This document shows, in pieces, positions 11,536-19,989 of a stretch of DNA of 27,654 bases; positions within the stretch are counted from its first letter, which is position 1, and every line of letters starts with the position of its first letter. A program made the position numbers and the translations under genes. The notes under the pieces are model-generated. The model did not search any database and was not told the origin of the DNA. It saw nothing but the letters and a program-made list of their open reading frames with translations. This DNA is from Chrysochromulina tobinii (taxonomy: Eukaryota; Haptophyta; Prymnesiales; Chrysochromulinaceae): the NCBI GenBank assembly GCA_001275005.1, contig JWZX01002951.1, positions 1-27,654 on the forward strand. Reading direction: 5' to 3'.

Positions 11536-13134
11536 ATGGGCCGTCGCCGGCACGGGACGACCGAGGGCGAATACTACTTTGAGAACGAGTCGCTTGATCT
11601 GACAGCGTACGTCGAGGACTTACCTCCTACGGATGATGGTTCGCCGGCGGTCATGGACCCCACATCCGCTGGGCTCTTGGGTGCGCTTGGCGCGATCGGT
11701 TCAATCAGCAGACCGATAGCGGCCGCTGAGGATGCGGACCCGTTTGCTAAGGCTAAGTTGCCTAGCATTCGCAAGGAGGGCGGGGTAGAGGAAGTGACGC
11801 AGGGTGGGGACTCCTCAATGATGTCTGCGACCGAGGGCAACAATGACGAACTCAACGGCGAGCTCGCTGCTCAAAAGCGCCTGCATCTTGCATGGGAGAT
11901 GCATGGTGCCCTATCCTTTGCCGCCCACAAGCAGGTGATGATCGCGAATGTGTTGCAGCTTCTGATTCTGGGTTTCGGCATCTGCACCCTCGGGATTACG
12001 TTGCTGAGGATTAACATCGAGGATGACCAAGGCAGCGAGGGCGACGGCGACGGCGATGTCGATTGGGATTGCGAGACGTCGGTTTCAAGTGGGTGCCAAC
12101 TCACCAAGTACCTCCAGGTCATCTTTCCTGCGCTCGTGACCACTCTTCTGACCGTTCAGTCATACTTGGATCCCGATGGCCAAGCCATTGTGCTCACGTC
12201 GGGCGCAGCACGCATTGAGACCGAGATCTACATGTTCCGCACAGGCACGGGTCCATATGGGCGCAGTGGGTTCGCCTCGGGCAGTGCCAGCAGCGGCGGC
12301 GGCAGCAGCGGTCTTGTCTCGTCCAGAGAGCACTTCGGCCAGAAGATCACTGCCATCTGGGACGGCATACTCAAGTCATCAGTATCGGAGCACTCGATGC
12401 CGAGGCGCGACCCCCGGTACGACCATCGTGCCCGTCTGCGCAAGCAGTACTTGTCGGCGCAAGACATGGTGGCAAAGTACATGCCTGGCGAGGATCTATG
12501 GCCGCCGCCTCCAAAACAGGCGACGGCACAGAATTCAACGAGAAGTTGGTTCCATCGGACCCCAAGAAACCTAGTTGGCAAGAAGGAAGGCAAGAAGCTC
12601 CCTCCCTCCAAGGGCAGAAAGAAGATCACGCCAACGGAGTCAGTGAAGAAACACAATGGCATGATGCAAGAGGACTCGGGCTTCGGATCAATGAGCTCAG
12701 ACGACTACGTGCGCTTCCGCATGCTACCTAAGCTGATTGCGTACTCCAAGCTCTCGCCCAGACAGGCGAGGCAAAAGTCATTCTTAAAGGTGATGTTGGT
12801 CGTTCTATTCGCGATCGCGACTCTGCTTGGTGCTGTCGATGAGCCTGTTCCCGTGCCGTTCATCGTTCAGGTAGCCTCTTCTGTGGCGGGCTGGGTGGCG
12901 TTCCAGCAGATGAATGTCTCGCTCAAACTGACCAACTCGGCGGTCGGCCGGCTCGAGGGCCTCGTGCTTTGGTGGCAGTCGCTCTCAATGATCGAGAAGA
13001 GCAGACCCGATCGTAAGCAAAAGCTCGTGCTGATCACTGAGGAAGTCATCTCAGCCGCCACGCCCGCGCTCGCCATCAGCAAGCATTTGGCGACCAATAA
13101 CGACGATTTCACCGAGGAGAGGAAGCCGACGTAA
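11536..13134 (+). CDS. Four-span membrane protein with two SLATT/DUF4231-like units
   Basis: Single exon of 532 residues starting at ATG 11536. A polar, acidic N-terminus (about 110 residues) is followed by spans at about 133-156 and 192-211. Then comes a conserved-looking amphipathic segment with RIETEIYMFRTGTGPYGRSG, resembling the 'R-x-E-x-Y-x-x-R-T-x-x-x-Y' element after the second span of DUF4231/SLATT proteins. A basic linker (about 280-390) with several Lys-rich runs leads to a second pair of spans at about 415-434 and 441-460, and then another helix (LTNSAVGRLEGLVLWWQSL). Duplicate two-span units of this kind occur in protist and fungal proteins of unknown role. In bacteria, SLATT proteins are proposed pore-forming effectors of nucleotide-signalling defence systems; I do not claim that role here. 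Codon use is less GC-biased than in its neighbours. Confidence 0.62.
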   Translation: MGRRRHGTTEGEYYFENESLDLTAYVEDLPPTDDGSPAVMDPTSAGLLGALGAIGSISRPIAAAEDADPFAKAKLPSIRKEGGVEEVTQGGDSSMMSATEGNNDELNGELAAQKRLHLAWEMHGALSFAAHKQVMIANVLQLLILGFGICTLGITLLRINIEDDQGSEGDGDGDVDWDCETSVSSGCQLTKYLQVIFPALVTTLLTVQSYLDPDGQAIVLTSGAARIETEIYMFRTGTGPYGRSGFASGSASSGGGSSGLVSSREHFGQKITAIWDGILKSSVSEHSMPRRDPRYDHRARLRKQYLSAQDMVAKYMPGEDLWPPPPKQATAQNSTRSWFHRTPRNLVGKKEGKKLPPSKGRKKITPTESVKKHNGMMQEDSGFGSMSSDDYVRFRMLPKLIAYSKLSPRQARQKSFLKVMLVVLFAIATLLGAVDEPVPVPFIVQVASSVAGWVAFQQMNVSLKLTNSAVGRLEGLVLWWQSLSMIEKSRPDRKQKLVLITEEVISAATPALAISKHLATNNDDFTEERKPT

Positions 13135-13504
13135 AGCGCAGTAGCCACTCACGCTGACTGCAGTAGGCGCGAGCGAAGCGACATCAGATTGTGAGCTAGA
13201 GTGGAGCGGAGACACTATGTGCTGCCTCGAGCTGCGCGACCATGCAGTGGCCGCCGCCCTGGACACTCAGGCGACAGGTCACCACGCGGACGTGCATTAC
13301 TGCATACGGTGAAACATAAGTATTCGACGGTACGGTACACGTACCTTGATAGAAATGACGCGAATATTTTCGCCGCGCGTACCGTTATTTATATATAAAT
13401 ACCCCCTTATTCGATCGCGTATCGGGTTGTGGGAAATATCGCGGCCGGCCAATCCGCAATCGCGCGGGCGATCTAGGCGATATGCGTCTCAATCTCTCAT
13501 AAAA
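13135..13504. other. Convergent intergenic region with an AT-rich palindrome
   Basis: It lies between the 3' ends of the SLATT-like (plus) and kelch/LRR (minus) genes. It contains GGTACGGTACACGTACC at about 13329-13345 and a perfect 16-bp palindrome at 13386-13401. The sequence is lower in GC than both genes. No coding region is supported. Confidence 0.55.
13386..13401. repeat. Perfect 16-bp AT palindrome
   Basis: TATTTATATATAAATA reads the same on both strands. It sits about 100 bases from the 3' end of the giant kelch gene and 250 bases from the SLATT-like gene. It could take part in 3'-end formation of both transcripts or be a transposon remnant; neither is shown. Confidence 0.85.
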
Positions 13505-16500
13505 TCAATACAGCGCGTACTCGACATTGATCGCCTTGCGCCCGTTGGCAGGCCACCCGTCGATGAGTGCTTGCAGGCAGCCCTTCATCTGCACTTCCAG
13601 CCCGACGCACCCTGAGAGATCCGGGAGGAAATAAAGGCGCGGGCACGTGGAGACATCGAGGCGTGTGAGCTTGAGTGGCCCGAGCGGCTCTGGCAACTGT
13701 TCGAGGATGGAGCAGCCCGCGAGGGTGAGCGACGTGAGCGCTCGCAGCTCGAAGAGGTCGTCCGGTAGTGCCTCGAGCGCCTTGAGGCCGCTCAGGTCGA
13801 GCGACGTGAGGTTTGGCAGCACCGTCGCGAAGGATGTGCCGTCAGGCCATTGGGTCTCCATCGTGCCGTCAGGTAACCGCCGTGCTGGCGCAACGCTCAA
13901 GAGCTTAGGTGCATAGGCAAGGCTGAGGCTGGTGAGGCTGCTGAGCTCGAAGAGACGCATCGGCGGCGCCACCGCGCACGTGTGCAGCGGCTGCAGCCGC
14001 TGGATGCATTCGGAATCCAGTGCGTCGAGTACCTGGGCGAGGGTCTTGACGCCATCCTCAACCCCTGTGCCCGCGGCGGCAAGGTCCACCTGCAGCCGGC
14101 GCACCTTGCCCGTCCTGATCTTGCCGAGGAAGAATTGGAGCGACGCGTGCTTTGCCTCGTCAAGGAGCTTGGTCTTCGGCGCAGCAGCGCCGCCGGCCTT
14201 GCCCGTTTTGGTGGTCTTGCCCCCCTTGGCTGCGTCGGCGGCCGCCGCGGCCGTTTGTGCCGGCACGACGAGGTTGCCGTCGATGACTTTGGTGAGCGCA
14301 AGGGCAGCGAGGTCACCTTGCAGCAGTGCGTTGGCGGCATCAAGCTGCTCGTGCTGCTTGGGCGGCTTGCTCTTGGGCGTGGTCTCGTTGCCGATGATTG
14401 AGTTCAGGATGCGGTTTCGGTCCTCGACGCGAGAGGCCTCGCTCAGCTTCACGTCGAGCTCCAGGCCGCGCTCGAGAAGATAGAGCGGGAAGCTCGCCTC
14501 TCGGCGCGCCTTGGCGTTCAAAGTCTCAAGCGCCTCGGGCTCCTCCGCGTCGCGCGCACGCCGGTCCAGTAGCAAGCCCACCGCCATGCGCAGCTCTGTA
14601 AAGGGCGAGTCTAGCGCCACCTGGTATTCGTGCGCAAAGGGTGTGTACACGCATCGAAGGAAGGCGTCATGCGGCGGGTTGAGAAGGCACGCGAGGGTCT
14701 CGAACGTGATCCATGAGCGTCGGAAGCACTCGCCCTCCTCATCGACGATGCTCACGATGCCCTGGCACGGGTGCGCCCACGCGGTGGCGAAGGACGTCTT
14801 GAGCGGCGTACTAGCGAGCGCAGAGGTCCAGAACTTGCAGTCGTATTGTGCGGACTTATCGTGCTGGTTGAGCGCAAAGGGCGCGAGCCAATACTTGGCC
14901 TCCTCGTCCAGCCCATGATCGCGCGCGTGGGCCTCAAGGCATCGGATCGTGCCGAGGAGGGATGTGGACCACGGCACGCTCACGAACCAGTCGGTCGGCT
15001 GAGGCGCAGTCGCGAGCAGCTCGACAAAGGAGCACTCGCGCGGGCCCGAGCCGGGCAGCACCACATACGAGATCAGGTCGTACATGTTGACGCTCTCGGG
15101 CGTGAGGCGTTTGTAGCTCCAACGTCCGGCGGAAGCGTCGTATCGGCGCCCGATCCAGCCCTCCGGAGGGCATCGGTTGACTACCTGGTCCACGTACACG
15201 CGCTTGAGCTGCGCGAGCGAGATCGCACGGTCGCCCAGCTCGTCGAGATCGCAGCCGCCGCTAGCCCACACGCCCTCAAAGACGCTATCGGGCGCTTCGA
15301 AGGGTTTGAGTAGGTCCTCGAGCTCGGGACGCGTATCTGCGCTCTCGAGGCCCTTTGTGAACTCCTCCAATGCGACCTTTCCGTCGCCGTCCACGTTGAG
15401 CACGTTCATCGCGCTCGCAATCTCCTCATCGCTGTAGCCGCGCGTCTTCATGTGTGCCGCGAGCTCCTCCTTCTCGACCGAGCCCGAGCCATCCGTGTCC
15501 ACGAGCCCGAACATCTCGGCCGCCCTGAGATTCTCAGAGCGCTTCGGCCCCTCTTCGTCGGCTTTGCGGAACTGGCGCGCAAAGCGTTCCTTTGCGAGTG
15601 CGTCCGCTTGCGCCTCCTGCGCCTTGCGTGCGTGCTCGGCGCGCTCTTGCGCCACCGAGTGCTCGATGGCGAAGATGGCCTTCTCCTTGGACCAGTGTGG
15701 CGCATTCTTGGGCCGGTCCTTGCTGGTGCCGAGGCTGATCTTGCCCGTGTAGAGCACCTCGCCTCCCAAGCTCACCGAGAGCGCGTACTCGCACAGGGGC
15801 ACGCCCGAGGCCACCCGGTACGAGCAGCGCACATTGCCGTGCCCATCGTCCATCAGCGTCACCTCGCACGGGAGATCCATGCCCCGGAGGAACTCCTCCT
15901 GCGACACTTGCCCGTCGCCGTCCGTGTCGAGCGCCGCGAGGGCGTCGGCCGTAGCGTCGGCCGCGTCTCGTGAGGTGACCCGCTGCACTTTGACGACGAG
16001 CGAAGCGAGCGCAGGCGGCGAGCGGCCAAGCGGGTTGCCGTAATGGTCGCGCGCGAGGAAGAGGATCTCGCGCTCCTCGAGCTCGGGCTGGTCTTTCCAC
16101 CGAGAGTGCAGCCCCGAGCCGCGCACCGTGCAGTGCACAGCCGAGAGCGCACTCGGCGACACCACCAGCCGCACTGGGCGCGCGGTGCTCATCGGTAGAT
16201 TCGTCTTCGGATCGAGAGGCGCGTCGGACGCGTCGGGCTGAGCCACGCCAGCCGCGGGCACAATCTGCTCGTTAACAGGCCCTGTGAACTTGACGGCAAG
16301 CTCGTAGATGCCCGCGGCGGTGAGCTTGAGCCGGAACGGATCATGCGGATTAAATGGTTTGCGTGCGACACCAGTGGGCGGATCGGCCCAGAAGATGGAC
16401 TCGGTGAAGGTTGTGGCGGCGATGGACTCGAGCGCAGCGAGCCCGTCGCACTGGTATGTCCAGCCACCGTCACGCCCGTCAACAACGTTGGCGACGTGGT

Positions 16501-19444
16501 CGAAGACATCGACGCTGAGAGGCAGCGAGTTGCCTGCGACCGTGTGTAGCGTGCCATCTGGACCCACGTCCACCAGCCCCACATGCAGACGACACGACGC
16601 TGGGTGTGTCGCGCCGGGCGTCGCCGTGAGCGGCAAGCGTGCGTACACGAGCAGAGGCGTGGGCAGCGCGGTGGGTGAGGTCACGACGAGCTCAAACGCG
16701 CCCATCGCGTCCGTGAGCATCTCAATCTCATACACGCCGTGGCCCATGAAGCGCATCGTCGCACGCGAGCCCGGCACTGGCGGCAGCAGCTCGAAGCCAT
16801 TCACGGCGGCGCGCTCTGCCGGGAACATGCTCCCAGGCGTGGCAGGTGCGGGCGCGGCGGATACAGGCGCGGCGCCATCGGCGTCGTCGTCCTCGGCGGC
16901 GGGGGGCGGCGGCGCGGCGGCGTCGGGTGGCCGTCGCTTCGGTTTGGGCTGCAGCTGCACATGGAAGGGCATCTCGAGGATGGGTCGGCGGCCACGTACA
17001 TCGATCGCCTTGAGGAGGATGATGGTTCGAGTGGACACGGGGACGGCCGCGGGGCGTGCACCGAGCGGCCGGAGAGCGGCCACGTGGACAGGGATGCAGT
17101 TCACGCGCAGCTCGAGCTCATCGGAGCTCCAGCATGCTGGCGCACCCGACAAGTCATCCATGCATGCATCGACGGTTACGAGCGCGTCGCTCACGAGATC
17201 CACCAGCGCAGGCGTCTCGCAGACGAGCTTCGCACCCGGCGCCACCGCGCCGGTCGCGCCGTCCACTGTCTCCCCCACAAGCTCCGCAGGCACGTCAATG
17301 ATCGTCTCGTGTGACGCGAGTCGCACAGCGGCGGTCGGCTTGGTCGCGGCGGTGTGCGGCGGCAGCGGGCGTCGCACACGGAAGCGCACGGTGAACCGCG
17401 CACCCGAACGGAAGCCGGCACCGCGGATCGTGAGCAGAGCACCGCCCGTCGTAAACACCGCTTTGGGTGAGAGCGCCGTGAGCACGATGCATGCGCTCGA
17501 GACTTGGGAGACGGCGCACTCACCCAGCACCGCCTCCGCCGACACCGAGCCGTCGTCGCGCATGCCGCCGAATTGGAGCATGCGGTTGGTGCCCAGCATA
17601 GCGAGCACGTGCCCGTGGCGAGGCTCGCTCGGCGCCATCTGGCGCCATGGCGCGTCCCAAACGCCCGTGCCCGCGCCATTGACGAGGCTTCCCGAGCGGC
17701 AGCTCGGCCCGAGGCGGAAAGCGTGCGCATCCCCCAGTGTGGTGCGCCCTCCCGCCGGGTGGGCACAGCTGCCGCCTCCGTAGACGAGAACCTCGGAGCC
17801 CACGAGGACGCTCGCCACGCCGTCGCGCGGCACGGGTGGCACACCACACAGCACGGTGCGCATCCAGGTCAGCGAGGCGGTGTCGAGGACGTACAGGTCA
17901 TTCATGAAGATCTTGCTGCTCACCGATCGGCCTGCGAATAAGAGTGCGAGCCCTCGCGACGGCAGACCCAGAAACGAGTGACGCGAGCGTGGCGTTGGAA
18001 GCTCGCCGCTCGCCTCGACCTTCTGCCACGTGAAGCCACCAACCACAGTGCGGCCCAAGGTATCGCCCTTGGGCTCCTGGAAGGTTCCTGGAAGGTATCT
18101 GGAAGGTTCCTGGAATGTGTCGCCCTTGGGCTCCTCATCGGCCGTGGGCTGCGCTCTCTGCGCGGCCCTGGCGGCTTCCGCCGCTGCCATGCCAGCCGAC
18201 GACGAGCGTACGAGCCGCCAGAGATCACTGAGCGGATGGGTGACGATGCGGGCGTTGCGTTCGGCCTTGCTGATCGTTGGCGGCCACTCGCCCACTGGCC
18301 CGCGCTCCGCAATCGGCGGCGCCTTGCGCGGCAGGGCGGGCGCGGGCTTCTTGCGCCGGGGAGTGCCTCGTGCGCCAAGTGCTCCCGAGATGGCGCTCAT
18401 CATCGACGCGTCGCTGGCCGTGTGTGCGCCGCTGAGGGCCTGGCTGAGGGAGCGACCGAGCGCGATGGACGTGTCGGTTTCTGGCCGGCTGCCGCCCGGC
18501 CGGTAGCGGCTCAGGCTGTACGCGGGCGTGGGCGCCCGCGAGCCGCCACGTGGCGTGGGCGCCCAAAACGGTTTCGACTGCTCACGGCCGTAGGGCGTGT
18601 GCAACGAGGCACGAGAGGCGCTGGGCGAGAGGCGGCCTGAGGTGGGCGGGATGGTCGACGAGCCGAGCAGCGACGAGAAGAGGCGCAGCGTAGGCGTCGA
18701 GGTTGACGTGACGAGCGATGCTTCAGTGCGCGTGTGCAGTGGCGGGAGTAGCGGCAGCGCCTCGCGCTTCGCCTTCTTCCCAAGTTCGTCAACCTCTTCC
18801 ATACGCATGCGTACCTCGCCGCCGAAGAGCATGAGGCTTTCTGCCATCTCGGCGACCGCGTGGTACGCGCGCGCGCCCGGCGTCGCGTCGCCGTCCGTCT
18901 CGATGGCGCACCAGCTCAGCTTCGAGAACGTGCCAATCTCAGGCCGATGGTGAACGAGCGCGCTGACCTCATCGCTCAGGCCGCTGGCCGTCTTGCCACC
19001 GTAGACGAGCACCAAGTGCCGGCCAAAGTTGCCCGCAGTGTGGCCAGCACGTGCACTGGGCGGTTCTCCGGAGAGCTCCATGTTCAGCTGTGCAGGCGAG
19101 CTCCATGTGCCCTCACGTGGATCAAAAAGGTGCAACACCGGAGGCGCTAGCGACGCAGCATCCCTCCCACCAAAGAGGACGAGCACGGCACCCTCGCCCG
19201 CGCCGATGCGCGAGAGAGTGGCGTCGGTGCGCGCGGTCGGGCTCTCGAAATTTGGTGACACTAGCTGCCACCCGATGGCAAACTGGCGTGGGTCGCGCGG
19301 ACTGCCTGGCCGCTCTCGCCCACCCTGCTCTACAGCCTTCTTGCGCTTGGCAAAGTGAGGAATAGGCTGCGAGCCGTCCGTCGCGTCGAAGCCCTCGGGA
19401 TACTCGCGCAGCGCCCGAGCCAGCGAGTCAAAGCTGCTGGCCAT
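13505..19444 (-). CDS. Giant kelch-TIG-filamin/EF-hand-TIR-like-LRR protein
   Basis: Intronless frame of 1979 residues; the open frame reaches 19552 but the first ATG is 19444. Residues about 58-628 form a kelch beta-propeller with at least six blades (LVLFGGRDA, LVLVYGGKT, LMLFGGEV, LALLFAGRS, VLVYGGGS, MLQFGGMR), split by a ~200-residue disordered Ser/Pro insert. About 650-750 is a TIG/IPT-like domain (SPKAVFTTGGALLTIRGAGF). Then come beta-sandwich, filamin-like regions (AAGIYELAVKFTGP) and EF-hands: DTDGDGQVSQEE near 1170, and a pair DTDGSGSVEKEE and NVDGDGKVALEE near 1315 and 1350, all with intact Ca2+-ligand positions. About 1485-1630 matches a protist TIR-like domain (WFVSVPWS..., YWLAPFALNQHD, then RRSWITFETLACL). 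The C-terminus (about 1830-1979) has leucine-rich repeats (LTSLDLSGLKALEALPDDLFEL). No signal peptide or membrane span. A Ca2+-regulated cytosolic scaffold or sensor is an inference. No NB-ARC-type ATPase is seen. Confidence 0.8.
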   Translation of the reverse strand: MASSFDSLARALREYPEGFDATDGSQPIPHFAKRKKAVEQGGRERPGSPRDPRQFAIGWQLVSPNFESPTARTDATLSRIGAGEGAVLVLFGGRDAASLAPPVLHLFDPREGTWSSPAQLNMELSGEPPSARAGHTAGNFGRHLVLVYGGKTASGLSDEVSALVHHRPEIGTFSKLSWCAIETDGDATPGARAYHAVAEMAESLMLFGGEVRMRMEEVDELGKKAKREALPLLPPLHTRTEASLVTSTSTPTLRLFSSLLGSSTIPPTSGRLSPSASRASLHTPYGREQSKPFWAPTPRGGSRAPTPAYSLSRYRPGGSRPETDTSIALGRSLSQALSGAHTASDASMMSAISGALGARGTPRRKKPAPALPRKAPPIAERGPVGEWPPTISKAERNARIVTHPLSDLWRLVRSSSAGMAAAEAARAAQRAQPTADEEPKGDTFQEPSRYLPGTFQEPKGDTLGRTVVGGFTWQKVEASGELPTPRSRHSFLGLPSRGLALLFAGRSVSSKIFMNDLYVLDTASLTWMRTVLCGVPPVPRDGVASVLVGSEVLVYGGGSCAHPAGGRTTLGDAHAFRLGPSCRSGSLVNGAGTGVWDAPWRQMAPSEPRHGHVLAMLGTNRMLQFGGMRDDGSVSAEAVLGECAVSQVSSACIVLTALSPKAVFTTGGALLTIRGAGFRSGARFTVRFRVRRPLPPHTAATKPTAAVRLASHETIIDVPAELVGETVDGATGAVAPGAKLVCETPALVDLVSDALVTVDACMDDLSGAPACWSSDELELRVNCIPVHVAALRPLGARPAAVPVSTRTIILLKAIDVRGRRPILEMPFHVQLQPKPKRRPPDAAAPPPPAAEDDDADGAAPVSAAPAPATPGSMFPAERAAVNGFELLPPVPGSRATMRFMGHGVYEIEMLTDAMGAFELVVTSPTALPTPLLVYARLPLTATPGATHPASCRLHVGLVDVGPDGTLHTVAGNSLPLSVDVFDHVANVVDGRDGGWTYQCDGLAALESIAATTFTESIFWADPPTGVARKPFNPHDPFRLKLTAAGIYELAVKFTGPVNEQIVPAAGVAQPDASDAPLDPKTNLPMSTARPVRLVVSPSALSAVHCTVRGSGLHSRWKDQPELEEREILFLARDHYGNPLGRSPPALASLVVKVQRVTSRDAADATADALAALDTDGDGQVSQEEFLRGMDLPCEVTLMDDGHGNVRCSYRVASGVPLCEYALSVSLGGEVLYTGKISLGTSKDRPKNAPHWSKEKAIFAIEHSVAQERAEHARKAQEAQADALAKERFARQFRKADEEGPKRSENLRAAEMFGLVDTDGSGSVEKEELAAHMKTRGYSDEEIASAMNVLNVDGDGKVALEEFTKGLESADTRPELEDLLKPFEAPDSVFEGVWASGGCDLDELGDRAISLAQLKRVYVDQVVNRCPPEGWIGRRYDASAGRWSYKRLTPESVNMYDLISYVVLPGSGPRECSFVELLATAPQPTDWFVSVPWSTSLLGTIRCLEAHARDHGLDEEAKYWLAPFALNQHDKSAQYDCKFWTSALASTPLKTSFATAWAHPCQGIVSIVDEEGECFRRSWITFETLACLLNPPHDAFLRCVYTPFAHEYQVALDSPFTELRMAVGLLLDRRARDAEEPEALETLNAKARREASFPLYLLERGLELDVKLSEASRVEDRNRILNSIIGNETTPKSKPPKQHEQLDAANALLQGDLAALALTKVIDGNLVVPAQTAAAAADAAKGGKTTKTGKAGGAAAPKTKLLDEAKHASLQFFLGKIRTGKVRRLQVDLAAAGTGVEDGVKTLAQVLDALDSECIQRLQPLHTCAVAPPMRLFELSSLTSLSLAYAPKLLSVAPARRLPDGTMETQWPDGTSFATVLPNLTSLDLSGLKALEALPDDLFELRALTSLTLAGCSILEQLPEPLGPLKLTRLDVSTCPRLYFLPDLSGCVGLEVQMKGCLQALIDGWPANGRKAINVEYALY
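18060..18135. repeat. Short tandem repeats in the kelch insert
   Basis: Eleven-base units of the type GGTTCCTGGAA/GGTATCTGGAA are flanked by two direct copies of CGCCCTTGGGCTCCT. On the coding strand this gives two FQEPKGDT-type octapeptides and a related FQEPSRYLPGT stretch in the disordered insert between kelch blades three and four. Recent slippage is likely. Confidence 0.85.
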
Positions 19445-19989
19445 ATGTGGAGTTGTGGACGCAGCGTGAAACTGCCAAAGGTCTGGAGCCGTGAAGTGAG
19501 TGAGTGAGTGAGTCAATGAGTGACCACTGACCAGAGCTAGGGGTGCACACACTTAAAAATACAGCGGACCGCCCGGCATGGCAGTGAGACTTTTCCATGT
19601 GAACTCACGGTGTCAGCTGAGCGGGAGCCGGGACACGATCCCGGTTTTCGAGCCCCCGCAGACCGCAGTCGCCGCGCACGCCGGCGCGAGTCCTCGGCGC
19701 TCGGCGGCACGGATAGCGCAACAGTTCCCGCTCTCACACACATTGCATCATTCTGTACGCGCTTCACTCTCTTCGCGAATGCTGCGCGTCGTCCGCCGTT
19801 CTTCCAGCCGATCCTGGACAACGCAGGCCACCCCTAGTCCTCCGGACCGTCTCCCAACAGTGCTTGGTGTCCCGTCGCGGCTGATGTGTGCTTATCGCCG
19901 ACCAGTCGCACAGTCCACACACCACTCGAGGGCGTCGCATCTTCTCTTTTCTCCAGCGTCGTCGTATCGCCCTCTCCTCTTCCTCCCTC
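19445..19989. other. Intergenic region between NSE4 and the giant kelch gene, both minus strand
   Basis: It holds the 3' flank of NSE4 and the promoter side of the kelch gene. A (GTGA)n microsatellite lies at about 19494-19516, some 60 bases upstream of the kelch ATG, where it would fall in the 5' leader. A GGGACACGATCCC short inverted repeat occurs near 19630. No tRNA fold could be built around it. No coding frame is supported. Confidence 0.5.

Noticed and set aside
13420-13460. Possible relation between GGGAAATATCGCGGCCGG here and GGAAAATTTCGCGGTCG near 25274, as two copies of one element.
   Set aside because: The similarity covers only about 15 bases with mismatches and does not extend into the flanks.
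16308-17783. A 491-residue plus-strand frame opposite the giant kelch gene.
   Set aside because: Ser/Ala/Gly-rich shadow frame without domains; the minus strand encodes clear TIG and kelch sequence at the same place.
19600-19700. A possible tRNA near GGGACACGATCCCGGTTTTCGAGCCCCC.
   Set aside because: The short stem and TTCGAG-like loop do not extend to a cloverleaf with acceptor and anticodon stems of the right length.
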